Shown here: one piece after another, positions 45,258 through 53,246 of the stretch
How positions within the stretch are numbered: the first letter of the stretch is position 1
Layout: each line of letters opens with the position of its first letter
From: Cobetia amphilecti
GTDB taxonomy: Bacteria > Pseudomonadota > Gammaproteobacteria > Pseudomonadales > Halomonadaceae
Length of the DNA: 64,000 bases
Direction: 5' to 3'
Assembly: GCF_020217465.1 (NCBI RefSeq)
Contig: NZ_CP084115.1
Span: 2,294,001-2,358,000, forward strand
The notes under the pieces: model-generated
What the model saw: only the letters and a program-made list of their open reading frames with translations
The model's database searches: none
What the model was told of the DNA's origin: nothing
Made by a program: the position numbers and the translations under genes

Positions 45258-46463
45258 ATGGCCAAGGTCAGGGTCAGTCGGACCGCACGTGTACCCGATC
45301 CCATGCGCGTCAGGCGCTATCTGAAAGCCCCCGAAGTCGGCCCGCGCGTGCTGTTCTTCAGTGGCGGCACCGCGCTGACCGGGGTCTCGCGCACCCTGAC
45401 CCGCTATACCCACCACAGCATCCATCTGGTGACGCCGTTCGACTCCGGGGGCAGCTCGGCCAAACTGCGCGAGGCCTTCTCGATGCCCGCTATCGGCGAT
45501 CTGCGTTCACGCCTGATGGCGCTGGCCGATGACAGCGTTCTGGGCCATCCCGATATCTATCGCCTGTTTACTCACCGCCTGCCGCGTGAAGCTCGCCCGG
45601 AGATGCTGCACGCTACGCTGCGCGAGTTGGCGGCTGGGCGGCATCCGTTGACCATGGCGGTCGCGGAACCGATGCGCACCCTGATCTGCCATCAGCTGGG
45701 CTTTCTCATCGAGGCCATGCCGGAAGGCTTCGATCTGCGCGGCGCCAGCATCGGCAACCTGATCATTGCCGGCGGCTATCTGAACCATCACCAGCAACTG
45801 GATCAGATCATCTTCCTGTTCTCCAAGCTGGTACACGTGCGCGGCACGGTACGCGCCGTGGTCAATGCCGATTGTCATCTGGCGGTGACGCTGGAAGATG
45901 GTCGCGAGATCATCGGTCAGCACCGCATCACCGGCAAGGAAGTCCCCCCCCTCGATTCGCCCATCGCGCGCATGCGTCTGGCAGCGGCAGAGGGCGACCA
46001 CCACGTGCCCGTGGTGCCGGAGCTACACGCCAACAATCGCCAGTTGATCGAGTCGGCCGAACTGATCTGCTTCCCCCCCGGCAGCTTCTATTCCAGTGTG
46101 CTCGCCAATCTGTTGCCCAAGGGTGTCGGGCGTGCGGTGCTGGCCAACCCCTGCCCCAAGGTCTATATCCCCAACTGCTGCCCGGACCCGGAGCAGACCG
46201 GCAAGTGCATGGACGAGCTTGTCCACATGTTGCTCGACACCCTGTGTGCAGACCTCACCGGCCGCATGGAAGACTGCCCCACCGAGAACCTGCTCAACAT
46301 CGTGCTCCTCGACAGCCAACGCGGCGACTACCCCGGCGGCCCCTGCACCGAGGCGCTCGAGCGCATGGGCATCACCGTGATCGACACCAAGCTGATCAGC
46401 GAGCAGAGCGCACCCTACTACGACAACGAGCTGCTGGTCACCGCACTGCTGTCGCTGGTGTGA
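45258..46463 (+). CDS. CofD-like protein (CofD_rel_GAK type)
   Basis: Protein of 401 residues of the CofD/YvcK (2-phospho-L-lactate transferase-like) superfamily. Nucleotide-site segment LFFSGGTALTGVSRTLTRYT and SIHLVTPFDSGGSSAKLREA at the N terminus, GASIGNLIIAGGYL mid-protein, NPCPKVYIPNCCPDPEQTG near the end. It resembles the CofD-like member of the so-called GAK system, whose partners (ATP-grasp and amphi-Trp proteins) are absent here. It sits 143 nt after the HAD gene and could be co-transcribed. Function unknown. Confidence 0.85.
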   Translation: MAKVRVSRTARVPDPMRVRRYLKAPEVGPRVLFFSGGTALTGVSRTLTRYTHHSIHLVTPFDSGGSSAKLREAFSMPAIGDLRSRLMALADDSVLGHPDIYRLFTHRLPREARPEMLHATLRELAAGRHPLTMAVAEPMRTLICHQLGFLIEAMPEGFDLRGASIGNLIIAGGYLNHHQQLDQIIFLFSKLVHVRGTVRAVVNADCHLAVTLEDGREIIGQHRITGKEVPPLDSPIARMRLAAAEGDHHVPVVPELHANNRQLIESAELICFPPGSFYSSVLANLLPKGVGRAVLANPCPKVYIPNCCPDPEQTGKCMDELVHMLLDTLCADLTGRMEDCPTENLLNIVLLDSQRGDYPGGPCTEALERMGITVIDTKLISEQSAPYYDNELLVTALLSLV

Positions 46464-46515
46464 CGCCAACCACGAGCCGCTCGGCCTGAGCTGCTCTGCC
46501 TGAGCTGCTCTGCAG

Positions 46516-46561
46516 AAAAAGAACGCCCCCGCCTGCCAACAGCAGACGGGGGCGTTCTTTT
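46516..46561. terminator. Bidirectional terminator between the CofD-like gene and chrA
   Basis: Stem AAAAAGAACGCCCCCG / CGGGGGCGTTCTTTT with a 15-nt loop, between convergent genes; T-run on the plus side. Confidence 0.9.
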
Positions 46562-46581
46562 GTCAGATACGACGTCGGGGC

Positions 46582-47859
46582 TTAGATCATGCCACGCACC
46601 GCGCCGAGAATCACCATCCCCAGCACCAGCTTCCAGGGTGCCAGCGAGAAACGGGTCAGGGCGATGAAGGCGGCCAGCGCGATCACCAGGTCCGTGCGGC
46701 TCAGCACGCTGGTGGTCCACAGCGGGTCATAGAGCGCCATGCCCAGCACGCCCACCACGGACGCGTTGGCGCCGGCGAGCGCAGCGCGCGCCCCGGCGCG
46801 TGCGCGCAGACGCCCCCACAAAGGCGCCACACCGATCAGCAGCAGAATCCCCGGCAGGAAGATGCTCAACAGCGCAATGACGGCACCGAGCAATGCCGAA
46901 CCGCCGCCCACCTGCGACATGCCGGCCCCCAGCCAGGCGGCAAAGGTAAACAGCGGCCCCGGCACTGCCTGGGCGGCGGCATAGCCGGTGAGGAAGGTAT
47001 CGGCCGCGATCTGGCTCGTCTCGACGGTGGAGGCCTCCAGCAGCGGCAGCACCACATGCCCGCCCCCGAACACCAGCGCCCCAGCACGGTAGAAGATATC
47101 GACCAGACTGCCCGATGCCACCAGCGGCAGGCCGATCAACAGCACGAAGAACGCGACCAGGCAGTAGCGTGCCAGGCGCGCCGAGACCGGCAGTGACAGC
47201 CCCGCGGCCCGGGCGTGCTGGCGCACGGATGCCGCCTTGTCATCACGACACAGCAGGCTACCGAGCACTGCGCCCATCGCGATCACCCCGACCTGCGTCC
47301 AGGCGACTTGTATCCAAACGCTCTGTGCCAGCGCCAGGCCCAGCATGGCCAACAGCGCCAGACAGGTACGCCGCAAATCCGGGCACAGCTTGCGCGCCAT
47401 GCCCCAGATCGCCTGGGCGACGACGGCCACCGCCACCAGCTTCAAGCCATGGCTCACCCCCGAGGCCAGCGGCCCTTCGAGGCTGCCCGCCACCAGTGCC
47501 AATACCAGCAACGCCAGCGCAGACGGCAAGGTGAATCCGATCCACGCCAGTATCCCCCCCATCACGCCACCGCCACGCACCATGCCCAGCGCGAAACCGA
47601 CCTGGCTGCTGGCCGGCCCCGGCAGAAACTGACAGAGCGCGACCAGCTCGGCGTAGGCCTTGTCACTCAACCAGCATTGCCTGCGTACCAGCTCATCGTG
47701 GAAGTATCCCAGGTGGGCAATCGGGCCGCCGAAGCTGGTCAGCCCCAAGGTAAAAAAGGTGCGCAGCACTTCACTGCGCCGCGTCTTGTCGCTCGCAAGC
47801 GGGGCATCAAGTGTCGCGTGGTCGCGCTCACGCTTCGCAGTTTCATCCGGATGTGACAT
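46582..47859 (-). CDS. chrA: ChrA-family chromate transporter
   Basis: Inner-membrane chromate/sulfate transporter of 425 residues with two CHR domains, giving the long-chain ChrA type. Domain 1 has FFTLGLTSFGGPIAHLGYFH and FLPGPASSQVGFALG; domain 2 has ALVFGGGHVVLPLLEAS and AVPGPLFTFAAWLGA, the paired signatures. It exports chromate that enters through sulfate uptake. Not operonic with arsJ (about 260 nt gap), but same strand and similar role against oxyanions. No chrB seen. Confidence 0.94.
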   Translation of the reverse strand: MSHPDETAKRERDHATLDAPLASDKTRRSEVLRTFFTLGLTSFGGPIAHLGYFHDELVRRQCWLSDKAYAELVALCQFLPGPASSQVGFALGMVRGGGVMGGILAWIGFTLPSALALLVLALVAGSLEGPLASGVSHGLKLVAVAVVAQAIWGMARKLCPDLRRTCLALLAMLGLALAQSVWIQVAWTQVGVIAMGAVLGSLLCRDDKAASVRQHARAAGLSLPVSARLARYCLVAFFVLLIGLPLVASGSLVDIFYRAGALVFGGGHVVLPLLEASTVETSQIAADTFLTGYAAAQAVPGPLFTFAAWLGAGMSQVGGGSALLGAVIALLSIFLPGILLLIGVAPLWGRLRARAGARAALAGANASVVGVLGMALYDPLWTTSVLSRTDLVIALAAFIALTRFSLAPWKLVLGMVILGAVRGMI

Positions 47860-48032
47860 GACGTTTCTCTTGGAGCGGAAAGGATAACGACCAGAAATCC
47901 AGCGAGGGGGTTATGTGAGAGCTATACGAAAGAATTTCCACTTGCTGACGCTACGGTGACATCAGGTGAATTCGCAATGAGCTGATCCTCGCGTCACTTG
48001 CATCACCCACCAGACTATCGCCGCCAGATGAC

Positions 48033-48094
48033 AGGAAGCCCGCCCCATGGTTGGGACGGGCTTCCTGCATGAGGGCTTCCTGCATAAGGGCTTA
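48033..48094 (-). repeat. Hairpin and 15-bp tandem repeat after arsJ
   Basis: CAGGAAGCCCG / CGGGCTTCCTG pairs at 48032-48042 and 48057-48067, probable arsJ terminator. The right arm begins a 15-nt unit GGGCTTCCTGCATGA repeated with one or two changes at 48073-48087, plus a partial third unit. Confidence 0.65.
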
Positions 48095-48118
48095 GGCGTC
48101 AGGTGCCCGGCGAAGGCT

Positions 48119-49438
48119 TCAGTTGGCCGACGTCTCCTGAGTGGAGGCATGCTGCGTGTCCGAGGGCAATGCGATGGTCATCACGGCACTCGCCGCCACC
48201 AGTGCCGCCGACCACCACAGGCAGGCTTCCAGACCATAGGCCTGATAGAGCCAACCGGACAGCAACGTGCCCAGCAGGCGCCCCATGGCGTTGGCCATAT
48301 AATAGAAGCCGACATCCATCGACACGCCTTCACTGCGCGCGAAGCGCACGATCAGGTAGCTGTGCCAGCTGGAATTGACGGCGAAGATAACGCCGAACAC
48401 CAGCAGACCGATGATCAACCACTCAAGGGGCGCCAGCCCCAACAGGATGGTCGCACTGCTGTCGCCACCCTGCTTCGCATCCAGCGACATGCTCGCCATC
48501 AGCGCGGGCAACAGCGCCAGCACACCGGCCAGCAGCACGGTCATCCAGCGCACGCCCGCATCACCGCTCAAGCGACGCGCGATCGGCCCGGTGATGTGCG
48601 GGGCCTGGGTCTGCACTCCGCCGTAACCGATCACCCATGCGGCCATCAGGATACCGACTGTCCAGAAGTTCCAGCCATGTACCTCGGCTAGATAGACCGG
48701 CAAGGCGACCACGAACCAGACATCACGTGCAGCGAACAGGCACATGCGCGCCGCCGACAGCACATTGACTGCCCGCGAGGTCGAGAACATCTCACGAAAC
48801 GCCGGCTTGCGGCTGGCCTTGCTCTGCCCCAGCGATGCCGAGAGCTTGCGCAGTGACAGCACCAGCACCACGGCCAACATGAGCCACATGGCCAACACCG
48901 TGCCCTGGAAGTCGATGAGACTGAGCGCCGCGCCACCGAGGAAGAAGCCCAGGCCCTTGAGGGCATTCTTGGAACCGGTCAGCAGCGCGACCCAGCGATA
49001 CAGCGCTCTCTGCGACTGCGCCGCCTGCTGCCCCTTCGGCACCAGCACCTTGATGGCGCTCTTGGCGCTCATCTTGTTGAGGTCCTTGGCGATGCCGGAC
49101 AGCGCCTGGGCAATCATCACCCAGACCACCGTCAGCATGGACTCCGGCACCAACAGCATGCCGAGCGCCACCAGCTGCATCGCAAGCCCGGCATTCATGG
49201 TGCGATTGAGACCAAGCCTTGCCCCCAGCCAGCCGCCGACCAGGTTGGTGGCGACACCAAAGGCTTCGTAGAACAGGAACAGCAGCGCGATATCCAGCGC
49301 CGAGTAGCCCAGCGAATGGAAATGCAGCACCACCAGCATGCGCAGTGCGCCATCCGTCAGCGTGAAGGCCCAGTAATTCCCCGTCACCAGCAGGTACTGG
49401 CGCACCTCATGGGGCAGCTCTCGCAGGCGGGCAAGCAT
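48119..49438 (-). CDS. arsJ: Organoarsenical efflux MFS transporter ArsJ
   Basis: Inner-membrane MFS protein of 439 residues. N-terminal LPHEVRQYLLVTGNYWAFTL and DGALRMLVVLHFH are typical of ArsJ. ArsJ exports 1-arseno-3-phosphoglycerate, made by the adjacent GAPDH from arsenate; outside it falls apart to arsenate. AGGAGCGCTGAA before the ATG at 49438; the GAPDH stop (49440) is one base away, so translation is coupled. The assignment rests on this pair and is firm. Confidence 0.95.
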   Translation of the reverse strand: MLARLRELPHEVRQYLLVTGNYWAFTLTDGALRMLVVLHFHSLGYSALDIALLFLFYEAFGVATNLVGGWLGARLGLNRTMNAGLAMQLVALGMLLVPESMLTVVWVMIAQALSGIAKDLNKMSAKSAIKVLVPKGQQAAQSQRALYRWVALLTGSKNALKGLGFFLGGAALSLIDFQGTVLAMWLMLAVVLVLSLRKLSASLGQSKASRKPAFREMFSTSRAVNVLSAARMCLFAARDVWFVVALPVYLAEVHGWNFWTVGILMAAWVIGYGGVQTQAPHITGPIARRLSGDAGVRWMTVLLAGVLALLPALMASMSLDAKQGGDSSATILLGLAPLEWLIIGLLVFGVIFAVNSSWHSYLIVRFARSEGVSMDVGFYYMANAMGRLLGTLLSGWLYQAYGLEACLWWSAALVAASAVMTIALPSDTQHASTQETSAN

Positions 49439-49439
49439 T

Positions 49440-50546
49440 TCAGCGCTCCTGTGTGCTGGCGTCGGCCAGATCACCCAGGCCCACTTTCAGCGCCAGCTCT
49501 GCGGTGCGGTTGGCATAGCCCCACTCGTTGTCATACCAGGCGTACAGCTTGAGCTGGGTGCCCGCGACGACCATGGTCGAGGGCGCATCGATGATGCTGG
49601 AGCGGGAATCGGTACGGAAATCGATCGACACCAGCGGGCGTGTCTCGTAGCCCAGCACGCCGGCCAGTTCACCTTCCGCAGCGCTCTGCAGCGCCTGATT
49701 GACCTCTTCCACCGTCACTTCGCGATTGAGCTCGAACACCATGTCGGTCAGGGAGGCATTGGCCAGCGGCACACGGATGGCGTGGCCGTTCAAGCGGCCC
49801 TCCAGTTCCGGGAAGATGGCGCTGATCGCCTTGGCGGAACCGGTGGTCGTCGGAATCAGGCTCATGCCGCAGGCCCGCGCGCGGCGCAGGTCCTTGTGCG
49901 GCGCATCCAGAATCGTCTGGGTATTGGTGATGTCGTGCAGGGTGGTCATGGAGCCATGACGAATGCCGAACTTCTCCTGAATCACCTTAATCACCGGTGC
50001 CAGGCAGTTGGTGGTGCAGCTGGCTGCCGTCACGATGCGATGCTGTTCGGCGTTGTAGAGGTGATCGTTTACGCCTATGACGATGTTGAGCACGCCCTCT
50101 TCCTTGACCGGCGCGGAGACCACGACCCGCGCGACGCCCTGCTCGAGATAGGCGTTCAGCACCTCGGTACTCTTCTTCTTGCCGGAGGCCTCGATCACCA
50201 CATCGCAGCCCGACCAGTCGGTATCACCGATCTCACGTTGGCTTGAGAATGCCGTGCGCTGACCATCGAGGGTGATGGAATCCGCGTCGCTGGTGATACC
50301 GGCGCCCGGCGACCACTGGCCATGCACGGAATCGAATTCCAGCAGATGGGCGAAGGTCGCGGCATCGCCACCCGGGTCATTGATACGCACCACGTCCAGC
50401 GCGATATCATCGCGTAGCTTCCACAGCGCGCGCAGGGCGAGACGACCGATGCGCCCGAAGCCGTTGATACCGACGCGCAGGGCCGGCATGCCCTCCGGCA
50501 CGCTGATGGACGAGGAATAGGACGGAGCGCTATGAGCAGGGCACAT
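49440..50546 (-). CDS. gapdh: ArsJ-associated glyceraldehyde-3-phosphate dehydrogenase
   Basis: GAPDH of 368 residues with a longer N-terminus (about 20 extra residues, Ser/Pro rich). Catalytic Cys in [11 protein letters not shown]-terminal Rossmann [12 protein letters not shown], and [14 protein letters not shown] at the end. In this context it uses arsenate in place of phosphate and feeds ArsJ. The start at 50546 has AAGGAA at 9 nt; ATG at 50489 also possible (GGAGGGC only 1 nt away). It is the second gene of arsR-gapdh-arsJ. Confidence 0.95.
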   Translation of the reverse strand: MCPAHSAPSYSSSISVPEGMPALRVGINGFGRIGRLALRALWKLRDDIALDVVRINDPGGDAATFAHLLEFDSVHGQWSPGAGITSDADSITLDGQRTAFSSQREIGDTDWSGCDVVIEASGKKKSTEVLNAYLEQGVARVVVSAPVKEEGVLNIVIGVNDHLYNAEQHRIVTAASCTTNCLAPVIKVIQEKFGIRHGSMTTLHDITNTQTILDAPHKDLRRARACGMSLIPTTTGSAKAISAIFPELEGRLNGHAIRVPLANASLTDMVFELNREVTVEEVNQALQSAAEGELAGVLGYETRPLVSIDFRTDSRSSIIDAPSTMVVAGTQLKLYAWYDNEWGYANRTAELALKVGLGDLADASTQER

Positions 50547-50603
50547 GGGCATTTCCTTGAGAGTGTTCGAAAAGATTCGGCTAACGTTCTACGGCCTGTG
50601 CGC

Positions 50604-51008
50604 TCAGCAGCAGCGCACAGGGCGGTTGGGTATCGTCTCCAGCCACGCCACCCAGCGCGACACCTCGCGGGCGTTGGCCTGACAGAGAGTCGCGAGAATC
50701 TGATGGCACCAAGCTGGAAGGTCAGGTGCCAGACGGTAGTGCACCCACTGGCCACGCCGCTGACTGGTCAGCAGGCCAGCATCTCTCAGCTGAGCGAGAT
50801 GCCGCGAGAACTTGGGCTGGGAGATGGGCATGGCACGCTGTTCCAGCAGCCAGATAAGCTCACAGACACACAACTCTTCCATCTGGGCCAACAGCTGCAC
50901 GACGGTCAGGCGAGTATCCTCGGCAAGGCACCTGAAGACCTGCAACGGTGTCAGGCAGGCCGCCATGTCTCCCACTCCATCAATAACGTCATTGGTTGAC
51001 GGTTTCAT
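50604..51008 (-). CDS. arsR: ArsR-family arsenic-responsive repressor
   Basis: Winged-helix repressor of 134 residues. Metal box EELCVCELIWLL with the ELCVC arsenite signature; recognition helix QPKFSRHLAQLRDAGLL; C-terminal HYRLAPDLPAWCHQIL, with the pair of Cys at the end (RCC). First gene of the arsR-gapdh-arsJ operon, so autoregulated. GAGGACATCGCT before the ATG at 51008. Confidence 0.93.
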   Translation of the reverse strand: MKPSTNDVIDGVGDMAACLTPLQVFRCLAEDTRLTVVQLLAQMEELCVCELIWLLEQRAMPISQPKFSRHLAQLRDAGLLTSQRRGQWVHYRLAPDLPAWCHQILATLCQANAREVSRWVAWLETIPNRPVRCC

Positions 51009-51050
51009 AGCGATGTCCTCGCGTATGCCTGAGCCACCTTGCTCCCCTCT

Positions 51051-51089
51051 CGATTCCCCCACCCGATTCCCCCACCCGATTCCCTCTCC
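51051..51089. repeat. 13-bp tandem repeat, three units
   Basis: CGATTCCCCCACC, CGATTCCCCCACC, CGATTCCCTCTCC in tandem, 43 nt before the arsR start in the leader region. Confidence 0.85.
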
Positions 51090-51170
51090 CGCCCCCTCTC
51101 ACCGGCACCTGACGCAAGGCAAGGCAGGATGTCTCCCAGCCGGCTGAAGCGCGCCGATATACGAAATATC

Positions 51171-51192
51171 ATATATGTGTTTTTCCATATAT
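51171..51192 (-). promoter_or_regulatory. Candidate ArsR operator/promoter island
   Basis: ATATATG-N8-CATATAT, a perfect 7-bp inverted repeat in a 50-nt AT-rich patch about 165 nt before arsR. ArsR-type operators are AT-rich dyads. The assignment is positional. Confidence 0.5.
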
Positions 51193-51493
51193 AAAATGAC
51201 ACATGTATGACAGTTGGATGACAGCCGGCGCCTGAATCGATGGCAGCGATGGAGAGCGATTGGAGAGGGAATGGAGGACAAATGAAGCGCGATCAGAGTG
51301 TCGCTTGGCTCGGAGTACCAGCGGGTAGCCGGTCACACCATCGCCACTGTTGCGCAAACGGCACGCATATGTTGCCTGGCCTCAAAAGCGAATGCGCTTG
51401 CGAACAAAAGTCGAGCGGCGTTAGTGTGTGTGCATCAGGCATACCAAGTGCCCTTTTGAATCACGCATCCCTCGTGATGCACAGGAGAGACAA

Positions 51494-51817
51494 ATGGCGG
51501 ATTTCGCACAAGTCGTCGATAGCAACTACACCCAGGAAGTCATCGAGAGCGAGCAGCCGGTGCTGGTCAAGTTCTGGGCACCGTGGTGCGGCCCGTGCAA
51601 GATGCTCGACCCGATCGTCGAATCCATCGCCGAAGAACAGGGCGATGCCCTCAAGGTCGTTGCCATCAATGTCGATGATGCACCGGACCTCGCCGCCCAG
51701 AATGGCGTCCGTGGCCTGCCGACCATCGCGCTGTTCAAGTCCGGCGAGAAGCTCGAAGCCCTGACCGGCGTCCAGCCGAAGGAAAACTTCGACGCCATGA
51801 TCTCGCGTCACGCCTGA
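51494..51817 (+). CDS. trxA: Thioredoxin
   Basis: Cytosolic thioredoxin of 107 residues, the normal length. The active site is WCGPCKM and the cis-Pro loop is RGLPTIALF; DxxFxxxV-type start DFAQVVDSNYTQEV. CAGGAGAGACAA precedes the ATG at 51494. Monocistronic, with a terminator at 51858. Reduces protein disulfides, including arsenate reductases in some hosts; the neighbourhood to the ars operon is suggestive only. Confidence 0.93.
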   Translation: MADFAQVVDSNYTQEVIESEQPVLVKFWAPWCGPCKMLDPIVESIAEEQGDALKVVAINVDDAPDLAAQNGVRGLPTIALFKSGEKLEALTGVQPKENFDAMISRHA

Positions 51818-51857
51818 TCGAATCGGCCGCTGGCCGCAAGGCCCTGACGCTGCAATG

Positions 51858-51885
51858 AAAACGCCCTCCATGAGGGCGTTTTTTT
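51858..51885 (+). terminator. Rho-independent terminator of the thioredoxin gene
   Basis: Stem AAACGCCCTC / GAGGGCGTTT, CAT loop, then TTTTTT; textbook. Confidence 0.95.
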
Positions 51886-52017
51886 GGTCTGCACGGTGCT
51901 TTAGGTTACTCTATGCCCATGATTTTTCAGGCAATTATCGTAATAGAGAAATTCCTGCCTTCAAGATATCGCTGACCGCGACAGTAACACCAGCATTATC
52001 ACGACAAGGAAACATTG

Positions 52018-53136
52018 ATGCCTGACCCCGTCCGTTCGACCCGACATCTGGGCATGGTCGCCCTGCTTACCGGCCTGCTGACGGGCTGCGCCAACGGCCA
52101 TACGACCCTGCCGGCCACCACCTCAGCGCTCAAGGCCGGGCCTGCCTACGGTGAAATGCGCTCTGTCGCCGTCATGCAGATTCGCCCCGGCAATGTGGCG
52201 GTGACGCCCAATGGACAGGTCTTCGCCACCATCCACCCGATGGATGGGGATCACGACGTGCAACTGGTCGAGATCACCGGCCAGAACAGCTACCGCGCCT
52301 GGCCCTCCCCTGCCTTGCAGACGCATGCCGGCCGCTACAGCGACGCCACCATCGATTCCCCTCTGGGCATCTACCAGGATGGCCAGGGTGGACTGTGGAT
52401 CACCGACATGGGGCTGCATCTGGGCAAGACCCGCCTGTGGGGCTTCGATATTGCCTCGGGAAAGCTGATCATCAAGCTGACTTTGCCTGCGAACATCGCC
52501 CCCGAGGGCAGCTTCGTTCAGGACCTGGCGGTGGACCGCAGCCGTGGCGTGGCCTATCTGGCAGACATCGCCAATCCGGGCTTGATCACCGTCGACCTGG
52601 AGAGCGGCGAAGCCACCCGCTTCAGCGAGCACCCGGCGCTTGAGGCAGAACCTGGTGCCAAGCTCAAGATCGATGGCAAGGACGTCCAGTTCAATGGCAA
52701 GCCTGCCAAGGTCGGCGTCGACCCGATCACCCTGTCCGGCGATGGCGAGACGGTCTTCTTCGGCGCCATGACCGGCCACAGCTGGTACAGCTTACCGGCC
52801 AAGCTGCTGCGCGAAGGCGCCGATCACGCCACCATCGCCGCTGCCATCACGCGCGTCGGCGACAAGCCCGTTTCCGACGGCGCAGATACCGCTGGGGGCA
52901 TCCACTACTTCACCAACCTCAATCAGCATGGGCTGGATGTGTTGGGCGCCGATGGCAAACTGACGCCGCTGGTGCGCGATGAACGTCTCGACTGGCCGGA
53001 TGGCGTGCGCATGGCGGCCGACGGCTGGCTCTATGTCACCGTCAATCAGCTCGACAGCACGCCGCCCTTCAATGACGGCAAGGATAGCGGCCAGGCGCCG
53101 TACCGTATCTTCAAGGTCTGGCCCGTCGACAATTGA
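52018..53136 (+). CDS. MRJP/Yellow-like (L-dopachrome tautomerase-related) lipoprotein
   Basis: Secreted or lipid-anchored protein of 372 residues. The signal peptide ends in a lipobox LTGLLTGC (Cys about residue 22). The mature domain has beta-propeller segments RPGNVAVTPNGQVFATIHPM, GGLWITDMG, FVQDLAVDRSRGVAYLADIA and WPDGVRMAADGWLYVTVNQL, resembling the major royal jelly protein/Yellow and SMP-30 families. Enzymatic role unknown. I start at 52018 (AAGGAAACATTG upstream). A 22-bp hairpin ends it. Confidence 0.88.
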   Translation: MPDPVRSTRHLGMVALLTGLLTGCANGHTTLPATTSALKAGPAYGEMRSVAVMQIRPGNVAVTPNGQVFATIHPMDGDHDVQLVEITGQNSYRAWPSPALQTHAGRYSDATIDSPLGIYQDGQGGLWITDMGLHLGKTRLWGFDIASGKLIIKLTLPANIAPEGSFVQDLAVDRSRGVAYLADIANPGLITVDLESGEATRFSEHPALEAEPGAKLKIDGKDVQFNGKPAKVGVDPITLSGDGETVFFGAMTGHSWYSLPAKLLREGADHATIAAAITRVGDKPVSDGADTAGGIHYFTNLNQHGLDVLGADGKLTPLVRDERLDWPDGVRMAADGWLYVTVNQLDSTPPFNDGKDSGQAPYRIFKVWPVDN

Positions 53137-53183
53137 GTCGATAATTGAATCGGCAATAGAGAGGTCGGTCGCGTCGACCCTCT

Positions 53184-53232
53184 GAAAGACAACGCCCGCA
53201 TTCCTTGGTCAGGAATGCGGGCGTTGTCTTTC
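53184..53232. terminator. Bidirectional terminator after the MRJP-like gene
   Basis: Twenty-two-bp perfect stem (arm GAAAGACAACGCCCGCATTC and two more bases), loop TGGTC-like 5 nt, between convergent genes. Confidence 0.92.
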
Positions 53233-53246
53233 TGCAAGGCACAACA

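Larger units (their letters stand above)
51009..51493. other. 485-bp divergent region arsR/trx
   Basis: No gene I trust. It holds the 13-bp tandem repeat at 51051-51089 and the AT-rich island with an inverted repeat at 51171-51192 (candidate ArsR operator). Confidence 0.7.

Noticed and set aside
49440-50546. Glycolytic gapA
   Set aside because: The gene is sandwiched between arsR and arsJ with one-base coupling; it is the arsenate-pathway GAPDH rather than the housekeeping copy.
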